Source: UMGS1124 sp964417835 (GTDB lineage: Bacteria; Bacillota_I; Bacilli_A; RF39; UBA660). Taken from it: a DNA stretch of 13,468 nucleotides. Shown here one piece after another: positions 6,339 through 13,231 of this stretch. The notes beneath the pieces were generated by a model that saw nothing but the letters and a program-made list of their open reading frames with translations, searched no databases and was not told the origin of the DNA. The position numbers were made by a program, and so were the translations under genes. The stretch covers positions 1 to 13,468 of the forward strand of contig CAYQJD010000028.1 in NCBI GenBank assembly GCA_964417835.1, given 5' to 3'. The stretch's first letter is position 1. Every line of letters starts with the position of its first letter.

Positions 6339-6347
6339 GCTTGTCAA
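6319..6347 (-). promoter_or_regulatory. Promoter of tRNA-Ala
   Basis: On the minus strand a perfect -35 TTGACA (6347-6342), a 17-base spacer and -10 TAAAAT (6324-6319) precede the tRNA. The stop codon TGA of the YolD-like gene is embedded in the TTGACA hexamer. Confidence 0.8.
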
Positions 6348-6655
6348 TATATTATTTTTAATATTTGACTGAAATATATATGTATAGAATTAAAAGTAAT
6401 GTATTTTTTTAATGTGTCTATATTATTAATAAAACCATTTAAATTTAATATAGAGTGATTTTTATATATATAAATATTAACTTTTATATGATTTATATAT
6501 GCTTCAAAAATCTTTTCATTTAAGTCATTAATTTGATCTTCAGATAAAACAGGTTTTGCAATTTGATTGTTTCTTTTAATTATTTCATTAGTCAATTTTT
6601 TGTCATTTATTAAAGAATTAAATGGTGCCCATTTTATATAGCCTCTATCTTGCAT
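6344..6655 (-). CDS. YolD-like protein, partner of a Y-family polymerase
   Basis: The 103-residue protein starts MQDRGYIKWAPFNSLI and has the PVLSEDQINDLNEKI segment (residues 35-49), both characteristic of YolD-like proteins. In Bacilli these small proteins are encoded next to UvrX/YqjW-type Y polymerases and have been proposed as functional counterparts of UmuD; their biochemical role is not well settled. The start is decided by a perfect AGGAGG five bases before the ATG, embedded in the last codons of the polymerase gene, with which it overlaps by 11 bases, so translation is probably coupled. In B. subtilis the YolD-like gene precedes the polymerase; here it follows. No terminator separates it from tRNA-Ala. 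Confidence 0.85.
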   Translation of the reverse strand: MQDRGYIKWAPFNSLINDKKLTNEIIKRNNQIAKPVLSEDQINDLNEKIFEAYINHIKVNIYIYKNHSILNLNGFINNIDTLKKYITFNSIHIYFSQILKIIY

Positions 6656-7910
6656 TATGTCCTCCTATCTTTTTATTTCTAAGTTTTATAGTTGAATTTT
6701 CTAATAAACTAGTAGCGTTTAATATAGAATTATCTCCATATTTAAAAGTGATTTTGTCAATGGCGTTATTTATATTATTTTTATCACATATTTTATTCCA
6801 ATTTTCAAATAAGTTTAGTTGTATATAATTATTTTTTTCTAACTTAGATAAACTAATAGAAACTTTTCTTATAGGCATTTCATCTTCATAATTGTATTCA
6901 AATAAATTTATTAAATATTTATATATTTCAAATTCATCTGTTGTTTGAGTATCTAACTTTTTAGAAACTGAAAATCCATTATTAATTTCTTTTGAATAAC
7001 TAATATGAAGAGAAAGTCTATCACAAGAATAGTTATTTTTTCTTAATCTTTTAACTAATACATTAGTCATTTCTTTTATTATTAAATAAATTTCTTCATT
7101 ATAATAATCTTTATATAATATTTGGCTATTAGAAATACTTTTATCATGTTTTTCTCTATTAAAGTATTTTATGTGACTTAGATCTATTCCGTTGGCATGA
7201 TACCATAATTCTTCTCCTATAACTCCAAATTTTTCTTTTAATTTTTGTTTATCATAGTTTGCAATATCTTTAATTTTATATAATCCTAAATCATTTAATC
7301 TTTTTTCCAATCTTTTACCAATTCCCCACATGTTAGAAAGGGGAGTTATATTCCATAATTTAGTTTTTATGTCTTTATATGTCCATTCTGCTATAAAATT
7401 TTTATTATGTTTTGCTTCTATATCCATACTGATTTTTGCTAATAGTAAATTAGGACCAATACCTACAGTAGCGTATAATTTAGTTTTTATATATATTCTA
7501 TTTAAGATATCTTTAGCAAGTTCATATGGTGTCTTTTTGTACATTTTTAAATAATTGGTAACATCTAGAAAACATTCATCAATCGAATATATGTGTAAGT
7601 CTTCTATAGAAATAAACTCTAAATAAATATCAATTATTTCTTTACTTTTATTGATATATAAACTCATTCTTGGCTTTATGGTTATATAATTAATATTATT
7701 TGGAATTTCATATATTCTTCCCCGAGATTTGATCCCTAATGTTTTTAAATAGGGAGTTACTGCTAAAGTTATTGCTCCATTACGATTAGGCTCTGCTACT
7801 ACAAGAGGAGTAGTGAAAGGATTTAAATTCCTTTCAGCACATTCTACGCTTGCAAAAAAACTCTTTAAATCTATGCAAAGAATACATCTATTTAGTTTTA
7901 AATTCTCCAT
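6645..7910 (-). CDS. Y-family DNA polymerase, UvrX/UmuC-like
   Basis: The 421-residue protein is a translesion DNA polymerase of the Y family. It begins with CIDLKSFFASVEC, carrying metal-binding D14 and the steric-gate Phe at about position 19. The second catalytic motif YSIDECFLDV gives D111 and E112. A helix-hairpin-helix thumb motif follows at MWGIGKRLEKRL (194-205), and the little-finger domain covers roughly 250-360. QLNLF (364-368) is a typical beta-clamp binding motif. The sequence fits the Gram-positive UvrX/YqjW group better than DinB because of the DLKSFF motif and the YolD-like partner. Such enzymes copy damaged DNA and are usually SOS-induced. The promoter carries a LexA-like box. 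GGTGA precedes the ATG by four bases. Confidence 0.93.
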   Translation of the reverse strand: MENLKLNRCILCIDLKSFFASVECAERNLNPFTTPLVVAEPNRNGAITLAVTPYLKTLGIKSRGRIYEIPNNINYITIKPRMSLYINKSKEIIDIYLEFISIEDLHIYSIDECFLDVTNYLKMYKKTPYELAKDILNRIYIKTKLYATVGIGPNLLLAKISMDIEAKHNKNFIAEWTYKDIKTKLWNITPLSNMWGIGKRLEKRLNDLGLYKIKDIANYDKQKLKEKFGVIGEELWYHANGIDLSHIKYFNREKHDKSISNSQILYKDYYNEEIYLIIKEMTNVLVKRLRKNNYSCDRLSLHISYSKEINNGFSVSKKLDTQTTDEFEIYKYLINLFEYNYEDEMPIRKVSISLSKLEKNNYIQLNLFENWNKICDKNNINNAIDKITFKYGDNSILNATSLLENSTIKLRNKKIGGHNAR

Positions 7911-7925
7911 AAAATCACCAGTCTA

Positions 7926-7954
7926 ATTATAATACAAACGTTCGAATATATAAA
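7926..7954 (-). promoter_or_regulatory. Promoter of the Y-polymerase gene
   Basis: On the minus strand TATAAT (7931-7926) is a perfect -10 box, with a weak -35 TTTATA (7954-7949) 17 bases upstream. The predicted transcript starts near 7919, within the GGTGA ribosome binding site. Confidence 0.6.
7931..7944 (-). promoter_or_regulatory. LexA/DinR-like SOS box
   Basis: The minus-strand sequence CGAACGTTTGTATT has a perfect CGAAC half-site. Its second half-site matches the Gram-positive LexA consensus CGAAC-N4-GTTCG only in the leading GT. It lies between the -35 and -10 boxes of a Y-polymerase gene, exactly where a repressor would act. The imperfect half makes this a candidate only. Confidence 0.45.
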
Positions 7955-7980
7955 GTGGTATTTTTTGGCATATATATAAT

Positions 7981-8009
7981 TTGAAAAATAGTTAATATTT
8001 TGTTATGAT
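7981..8009 (+). promoter_or_regulatory. Promoter of the unknown 292-aa gene
   Basis: TTGAAA (7981-7986), a 17-base spacer, and an extended -10 TG-T-TATGAT (8001-8009) form a strong promoter. The -10 box ends 21 bases before the ATG, and GGTGGAG (8019-8025) serves as the ribosome binding site. Confidence 0.75.
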
Positions 8010-8030
8010 AAAATTATTGGTGGAGTAAGT

Positions 8031-8909
8031 ATGGGAAAATATAGTTTATGTTATTTAAAAAACGATTCGTTAATATCAATTTATTTAAAAAGATTGGATT
8101 TTTTTAAAGACAAAGATGAATTTGATATAAAAAATATAGATAGTTTTACAATGCAATTTTATAACGAGCTTGATTTAAAAGAATATTTAATTAATAATAA
8201 TATTCTTCCAGAAGGAAAATATCATTTAGCTATAGCATTAAAAAAGAAAATAAATAATGAATATTATAATAAACCAATATATGATTCAGATAGATTATTT
8301 TTTACTGGAGATAAAAATATAATTACCTGTAAATATGTGCTAGAACAATTTAGACGTCATATGTTAGATGGTAATTTTATGTATGCAGCAGCTTTAAATT
8401 ATGAAGAAAAATATCAGCATGCTCGTAGTAGGATAAAAGGTTCTTCTATAATATTAAAAGTAGTAAATATAATAAAAAATATAAGTAAGAAAATAACTAA
8501 ATCAGGTGTAAACTCTCTTTCAAAATATGAAATAGAAATTTATACAAATTCAATAAATTTATTATTAGATTTTGAACTATATAAAGGAGAACTAAAAATT
8601 GTCAATTCTTCTAGAATATTTGAAGTAAAAAAGGACGACAGTAATAAAAACATTATAAATTATAGAGGCTTAAGAGATATTGTTAATTTAATAAAAAAAA
8701 TAAATGAAAAAACAATAGAATCATTATGTGAATCTAGAAATAATATTATAAATTGTAGTGAAGAACAATTTGGGCTTAACAGAAATACTGAAGAATTTTT
8801 AACTCATGAAGATTTTAAAGACATAAATAAAAAATTATCTGAAGATCTTCCCTCTGAAATAAAAGATTCATTAGATTATTATACTGATATGATTATTAAA
8901 AAACATTGA
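8031..8909 (+). CDS. Unrecognised 292-aa protein
   Basis: I do not recognise this family. The protein is probably cytoplasmic: there is no signal peptide or membrane segment. It appears mixed alpha/beta over residues 1-135, with the segment RRHMLDGNFMYAAALNYEEKY (109-128 and on) as its most structured-looking part. A lysine-rich helical stretch follows at 143-158 (VVNIIKNISKKITKSG), then an amphipathic C-terminus with an acidic region (about 250-282). Cysteines are scattered (7, 100, 233, 242) without a zinc-ribbon spacing. It has a strong promoter and a GGTGGAG site, so it is very likely a real gene. It is transcribed divergently from the SOS polymerase and is followed by a separate promoter for the papain-like hydrolase gene, so context gives no firm clue to function. 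Confidence 0.8.
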   Translation: MGKYSLCYLKNDSLISIYLKRLDFFKDKDEFDIKNIDSFTMQFYNELDLKEYLINNNILPEGKYHLAIALKKKINNEYYNKPIYDSDRLFFTGDKNIITCKYVLEQFRRHMLDGNFMYAAALNYEEKYQHARSRIKGSSIILKVVNIIKNISKKITKSGVNSLSKYEIEIYTNSINLLLDFELYKGELKIVNSSRIFEVKKDDSNKNIINYRGLRDIVNLIKKINEKTIESLCESRNNIINCSEEQFGLNRNTEEFLTHEDFKDINKKLSEDLPSEIKDSLDYYTDMIIKKH

Positions 8910-8934
8910 GATTGAATCAATTCTTTTTTTATTT
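8910..8934 (+). terminator. Weak intrinsic terminator after the unknown gene
   Basis: ATTG-AAT-CAAT (8911-8921), extended by AG/CT pairs across a bulged T, is followed by seven Ts (8924-8930). The stem is short, and the same bases contain the -35 box of the next promoter, so termination is probably partial. Confidence 0.45.
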
Positions 8935-8940
8935 TATAAT
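8912..8940 (+). promoter_or_regulatory. Promoter of the hydrolase-recombinase pair
   Basis: TTGAAT (8912-8917), a 17-base spacer and a perfect TATAAT (8935-8940) precede the hydrolase ATG at 8956 by only 15 bases. The AAAGGTG ribosome binding site (8944-8950) overlaps the predicted transcript start. The -35 box is part of the preceding terminator hairpin. Confidence 0.6.
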
Positions 8941-8955
8941 ATAAAAGGTGATATA

Positions 8956-9483
8956 ATGAAAAAGATATATATAATACTTTCATATAGCAATACTGTTATA
9001 GCTAAAGTTATTAGATTGTTTACTCATTATAAATATAGCCATGTATCTATATCATTAGACAAAAATCTTAATAAAATGTATAGTTTTGGAAGAAAAAAAG
9101 TTAATAATCCTTTTAACGGTGGATTTATTATAGAAAAAAAATCTGGTTTATTTTTTCAAAAGTTTTCTAATACTAAATGTCTTGTATTAGAACTAAAGGT
9201 TTCATCTCGAAAATATAGAAAACTATCAAAAATATTAAAGAATTATGAAGCTAATATTGATATTTATAGATATGATATTATAGGTTTAATATTAAAATTA
9301 TTCAAAATAAAAATTATTAGGAAAAATTATTTTGTTTGTACAGAATTTGTTGGCGATTTATTAAATAAGACTAATATATACAATTTTGGGAATAGAATAA
9401 TAAAACCTATAGATTTTACTATGATACCTAATATTAAAACAATATATAGTGGAAAATATTTAGATTATAGGGGACAAGTTTGA
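8956..9483 (+). CDS. Permuted papain-like cysteine hydrolase (NlpC/P60 superfamily, YiiX-like)
   Basis: The 175-residue protein shows the permuted papain arrangement, with the catalytic His near the N-terminus in YSHVSISLD (H29) and the catalytic Cys near the C-terminus in FVCTEFVGDLL (C128). A polar residue after the Cys (for example D153 in KPIDFTM) could complete the site. The CTEFV pattern matches the CSEF-type motif of YiiX/YebB-like members of the NlpC/P60 superfamily, which include amidases, peptidases and acyl-hydrolases acting on peptidoglycan or lipids. There is no convincing signal peptide, so an intracellular substrate is more likely; the substrate is unknown. The stop codon overlaps the start of the Xer-like gene by one base (TGATG), so the two are co-translated from one message. 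Confidence 0.75.
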   Translation: MKKIYIILSYSNTVIAKVIRLFTHYKYSHVSISLDKNLNKMYSFGRKKVNNPFNGGFIIEKKSGLFFQKFSNTKCLVLELKVSSRKYRKLSKILKNYEANIDIYRYDIIGLILKLFKIKIIRKNYFVCTEFVGDLLNKTNIYNFGNRIIKPIDFTMIPNIKTIYSGKYLDYRGQV

Positions 9484-10364
9484 TGGAATATCTTAATGAT
9501 TTTTTAGTGTATTTAAATAAAGAAAGAAAATATAGTAGTAATACAATATTAAATTATAATATTGATTTAGAAAAATATTTTGAGTATCTTAAAATAAAAA
9601 ATATAAATTATAAAACTGTTCAATATAAAGATATATTAGATTACTTAGCATTTTTAAAATTAGATTTAAAAAGTACAAGCATTAATAGAAATATTAGCAG
9701 TATTAGAAGCTTTTATAATTATTTATTAAAAAGAAATATTGTTAAAAGTAATGATTTCAGACTAGTTCATAGTATGAAAAAAGAAAAAAAATTACCAGAA
9801 TTTTTTAAATATAATGAATATATTAATTTTATTGAATCTATAGATACTACAACTGATTTAGGTATTAGAAATAAGTGTATCTTTGAGGTTTTATTGTCTA
9901 CTGGGTGTAGAGCAAATGAGCTAGTTAATATTAAGTTAACTGATATAGATATAAATAATAGAGAAATAAGAGTTTGGGGAAAAGGTAGTAAAGAAAGAAT
10001 AGTATATTTAGGTAGTTATGCAAAAGATTCTTTAAATGAATATTTAAATATAAGAAATAATATTTTAAATAAAAAATCTAATGATTATTTATTTTTAAAT
10101 CATTTAGGGAATCAGTTAACTACAAGAGGAGTAAGAGATATTTTGGATAAAATTTTATTAAAGAGCTCTATAAATTTAAAAATAACTCCTCATACATTTA
10201 GACATTCTTTTGCAACAATGTTGCTTAATGAAGGGTGCGATTTAAAAAGTGTGCAAGAAATTTTGGGACACACTTCTCTTTCTACTACAAGTATATATAC
10301 TCATGTAACAAATGAAGAATTGAAGAGAGTATATTTACATACAAATCCAAGAAAATTAAAATAA
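9483..10364 (+). CDS. Xer-family tyrosine recombinase (XerC/XerD-like)
   Basis: The 293-residue protein has the normal length and layout of XerC/XerD: an N-terminal SAM-like DNA-binding domain (1-95) and a catalytic domain with every active-site residue, R143 (GCRANEL), K167 (GKGSKER), H237 and R240 (PHTFRHSFAT), H263 (LGHTSL) and the nucleophile Y272 (IYTHV). Such enzymes resolve chromosome dimers at dif; some act as element integrases. The Xer-like length, compact N-terminus and lack of nearby element genes favour the housekeeping role, but XerC and XerD cannot be told apart here. I chose ATG 9483 over TTG 9480 because AGGGGA (9469-9474) is eight bases upstream and ATG is preferred. It overlaps the hydrolase gene by one base. 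No dif site is recognised nearby. Confidence 0.92.
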   Translation: MEYLNDFLVYLNKERKYSSNTILNYNIDLEKYFEYLKIKNINYKTVQYKDILDYLAFLKLDLKSTSINRNISSIRSFYNYLLKRNIVKSNDFRLVHSMKKEKKLPEFFKYNEYINFIESIDTTTDLGIRNKCIFEVLLSTGCRANELVNIKLTDIDINNREIRVWGKGSKERIVYLGSYAKDSLNEYLNIRNNILNKKSNDYLFLNHLGNQLTTRGVRDILDKILLKSSINLKITPHTFRHSFATMLLNEGCDLKSVQEILGHTSLSTTSIYTHVTNEELKRVYLHTNPRKLK

Positions 10365-10367
10365 TAA

Positions 10368-10396
10368 TTTAAATAAATAAAATATTGTTGTATACT
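10368..10396 (+). promoter_or_regulatory. Possible promoter of ppdK
   Basis: A TATACT -10 box (10391-10396) has a weak TTTAAA -35 (10368-10373) 17 bases upstream. This is the best candidate in the 75-base gap. No terminator is seen after the recombinase gene, so read-through into ppdK is also possible. Confidence 0.35.
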
Positions 10397-10415
10397 AATT
10401 TTATAGTAAGAATAT

Positions 10416-10435
10416 AAAAGGAGATAAAAGGAGAT
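10416..10435 (+). promoter_or_regulatory. Tandem duplicated Shine-Dalgarno sequence
   Basis: The 10-base unit AAAAGGAGAT occurs twice in direct succession (10416-10425 and 10426-10435). The downstream GGAG is six bases from the ATG at 10440 and is the functional ribosome binding site; the upstream copy is ten bases further away. It may be a recent tandem duplication or a standby site that helps recruit ribosomes. Confidence 0.8.
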
Positions 10436-10439
10436 AAAA

Positions 10440-13073
10440 ATGGTTAAATATGTATATTCCTTTAAAGAAGGAAATAAAGATATGAAAGATATTTTAGGAG
10501 GAAAAGGAGCAAACTTGGCAGAAATGACTAATATTGGTTTGCCCGTTCCTCACGGTTTTACGATAACTACAAGTGCTTGTTTAAAATACTATGAAAATAA
10601 TGGTGGATTAGATAAAGATATTGAAAGACAAATTTTTGAAAAATTAGCAGAACTAGAACGCATTAGTGGTAAAAAGATTGGCGATAAAGCAAATCCATTA
10701 TTATTGTCTGTTAGAAGCGGTGCTAGAGCTAGTATGCCTGGTATGATGGATACAATTTTAAATTTAGGTATAAATGACGAAGTTGCCAAAAATTTTAGTG
10801 TTGTAAGCGGGAATCCTAGATTTGTATATGATTCATATAGAAGATTTATTCAAATGTTTGCAGACGTTGTAATGGAATTTCCAAAATCTTCTTTTGAATA
10901 TCTTTTTGATGAAATAAAAAAAGAAAAGAATATTGTTAAAGACAGTGAATTAAGTGCAGATGATTTGAAGGAAGTTATAGAGAAGTATAAAGCAGAATAT
11001 AAAAAGTTAGCAAAAACTGAATTTCCTCAAGATCCTATTGTTCAACTATTAGAAGCAGTTAAAGCCGTATTTAGAAGTTGGAATAATGATAGAGCGATAG
11101 CTTATAGGAAATTAAATGATATTCCATCTTCATGGGGAACTGCAGTGAATGTACAAGAAATGGTATATGGAAATTTAAATGATAATAGTGGGACTGGAGT
11201 AGCATTTACTAGAAATCCTGTTACAGGTGAAAAAAAGTTATTTGGAGAATATTTAATTAATGCTCAGGGAGAAGACGTTGTTGCTGGTATTAGAACGCCT
11301 CAGTCTATAGAACAATTAAATAATATTATGCCTGATTGTTATAACGAATTTTTAAAAATAATAAAAATTTTAGAAAATCATTATAAAGATATGCAAGATA
11401 TGGAGTTTACTATAGAAAATAAGAAACTATATATGCTTCAAACAAGAAATGGAAAAAGAACAGGTCAGGCAGCTTTGAAAATTGCTGTAGATTTAGTTGA
11501 TGAGGGAATGATTTCTAAAGAAGAAGCTTTAATGAGGGTTGAACCTAAACAATTAGATCAATTACTACATCCTAATTTTGATAGTGAATCATTAAATTCA
11601 GCAACAGTAATTGCTAAAGGTTTGGCTTCAAGCCCTGGTGCCGCTACAGGAAGAATATATTTTGCAGTAGAAGATGTTATTAATGCTAGCAAAAATGGTG
11701 AAAAAAATATTATTCTTGTAAGAAATGAGACTAGCCCAGAAGATATAGAAGGAATGAATCTTGCAAGTGGGGTGTTGACTGTTAGAGGTGGTATGACTAG
11801 CCATGCTGCAGTTGTAGCAAGAGGCATGGGTATATGTTGTGTAACTGGATGTAATGAAATAGATGTAGATATTAATGAAAAAACAATTACTTTTAAAAAT
11901 GGTAAAAAATATAAAGAAGGTGATTGGATAAGCATAGATGGTTCTACAGGTAATGTATATGGTGAAAAAATTAATACTACAGAACCAGAAATAAAAGGAG
12001 ACTTTGAAACTTTCATGTCTTGGGTTGATGATACTAGAAAATTAAAAGTGCGTGCGAATGCAGATAACGAAAGAGATGCTTTGCAAGCTAGAAAACTTGG
12101 TGCAGAAGGTATTGGAATTTGTAGAACAGAACATATGTTCTTTGAACCAGAAAGATTATTTAATTTTAGAAAAATGATTATAGCAGATACCAAAGAAGAA
12201 AGAAAAAGAGCATTAGAAAGTATTTTACCTTATCAAAGAAAAGATTTTGAAAGTCTATTTAGAGCAATGGCACCTTATAATGTTAATATTAGATATTTAG
12301 ATCCTCCGCTTCATGAATTTTTACCTAATACAGATAAAGAAATAGAAAGTCTTTCAAAAGATTTAAAAGTAAGTTTTGAAAATTTAAAACAAAGGATTGA
12401 TTCTTTAAGAGAAATAAATCCTATGATGGGTCATAGAGGATGTAGGCTTGCAATAACTTATCCAGAAATTGCTGAAATGCAAACAAGGGCTGTAATTGAA
12501 GCAGCATTAAACGTTAAAAAAGAAGGTTTAGATATTAAACCAGAAATAATGGTACCTTTAGTAAGTGATAAAAATGAATTAAGTTATGTAAAAAAAATAA
12601 TCTGTGAAACAGCAAATAAAATAATAGAAAAAAATAATATGGAATTGGAGTATCATGTTGGGACAATGATAGAAGTACCAAGAGCGGCTCTTATAGCTGA
12701 TGAATTGGCAGAAGTTTCAGAATTTTTCTCATTTGGAACTAATGATCTAACTCAATTAACCTATGGTTTTTCAAGAGATGATGCTTCTAAATTTTTAAAT
12801 GATTACTATGAAAAAAATATACTTGAAGCTGATCCTTTTGCTAGAATAGATGAAAATGGTGTTGGAAAATTAATGAAAATTGCAATTGAAAAAGCTAGAA
12901 GTAAAAATAAAAATATAAAACTAGGTATTTGCGGTGAACACGGTGGAGAGAAAAATAGTATTGAGTTTTGTAATAAATTAGGAATTGATTATGTTTCTTG
13001 TTCACCATTCAGAGTTCCATCAGCTAGACTTGCTGCAGCACAAGCTGCTATACGCGAAAAAGAGAACAAATAG
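10440..13073 (+). CDS. ppdK: Pyruvate, phosphate dikinase
   Basis: The 877-residue enzyme interconverts ATP, phosphate and pyruvate with AMP, pyrophosphate and phosphoenolpyruvate, giving the cell a reversible, PPi-linked step at the end of glycolysis. It is full length. The N-terminal ATP-grasp domain has GGKGANLAEM (20-29) and SVRSGARASMPGMMDT (90-105). The swivelling phosphohistidine domain has GGMTSHAAVVARGMG with H455, the position known from the Clostridium symbiosum enzyme. The C-terminal PEP/pyruvate barrel has CRTEHMF (561-567), RYLDPPLHEFLP, E745 (GTMIEVP), N768 (FGTNDL) and C831 (GICGEHGG). No key residue is missing. Codon use is less extreme than in the neighbours, as expected for a highly expressed core gene. 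Two tandem AAGGAG sites precede the ATG. Confidence 0.98.
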   Translation: MVKYVYSFKEGNKDMKDILGGKGANLAEMTNIGLPVPHGFTITTSACLKYYENNGGLDKDIERQIFEKLAELERISGKKIGDKANPLLLSVRSGARASMPGMMDTILNLGINDEVAKNFSVVSGNPRFVYDSYRRFIQMFADVVMEFPKSSFEYLFDEIKKEKNIVKDSELSADDLKEVIEKYKAEYKKLAKTEFPQDPIVQLLEAVKAVFRSWNNDRAIAYRKLNDIPSSWGTAVNVQEMVYGNLNDNSGTGVAFTRNPVTGEKKLFGEYLINAQGEDVVAGIRTPQSIEQLNNIMPDCYNEFLKIIKILENHYKDMQDMEFTIENKKLYMLQTRNGKRTGQAALKIAVDLVDEGMISKEEALMRVEPKQLDQLLHPNFDSESLNSATVIAKGLASSPGAATGRIYFAVEDVINASKNGEKNIILVRNETSPEDIEGMNLASGVLTVRGGMTSHAAVVARGMGICCVTGCNEIDVDINEKTITFKNGKKYKEGDWISIDGSTGNVYGEKINTTEPEIKGDFETFMSWVDDTRKLKVRANADNERDALQARKLGAEGIGICRTEHMFFEPERLFNFRKMIIADTKEERKRALESILPYQRKDFESLFRAMAPYNVNIRYLDPPLHEFLPNTDKEIESLSKDLKVSFENLKQRIDSLREINPMMGHRGCRLAITYPEIAEMQTRAVIEAALNVKKEGLDIKPEIMVPLVSDKNELSYVKKIICETANKIIEKNNMELEYHVGTMIEVPRAALIADELAEVSEFFSFGTNDLTQLTYGFSRDDASKFLNDYYEKNILEADPFARIDENGVGKLMKIAIEKARSKNKNIKLGICGEHGGEKNSIEFCNKLGIDYVSCSPFRVPSARLAAAQAAIREKENK

Positions 13074-13201
13074 TCCGTAATCAAGGTATATTCTTAACTC
13101 GTATAAATATTGGAAATAATGATGTTAAATAGTATTTAGAAAATAATAAAAATTACAGGCTAAAAGAACCTATAAAATTAGAAAATTTATATTTAAATTA
13201 G
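13074..13201 (+). pseudogene. Possible C-terminal coding remnant after ppdK
   Basis: One frame reads as protein-like sequence from about 13076 to a stop at 13201, broken by a single in-frame TAG at 13130: RNQGILTRINIGNNDVK, stop, YLENNKNYRLKEPIKLENLYLN. The second half has a protein-like balance of charged and hydrophobic residues, and its stop touches the terminator hairpin, as real gene ends here often do. There is no start codon or ribosome binding site. The family is not recognised, and chance coding-like sequence is possible. Confidence 0.25.
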
Positions 13202-13231
13202 ACTGAGATTTTAAAATCTTGGTCTTTTTTT
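13200..13231 (+). terminator. Strong intrinsic terminator downstream of ppdK
   Basis: GACTGAGATTTT (13201-13212) pairs with AAAATCTTGGTC (13213-13224) through 10 or more base pairs including two G.U pairs, and is followed by seven Ts (13225-13231). It is the only clear terminator after ppdK, 127 bases past its stop. Confidence 0.85.

Noticed and set aside
6622..6828. Plus-strand open frames opposite the Y polymerase (here and at 7330-7554)
   Set aside because: Antisense to conserved polymerase motifs; no ribosome binding sites.
11558..12193. Long minus-strand open frame (211 codons) inside ppdK
   Set aside because: It lies antisense to a fully conserved enzyme, has Ser/Leu-rich content typical of a mirrored coding frame and no ribosome binding site.
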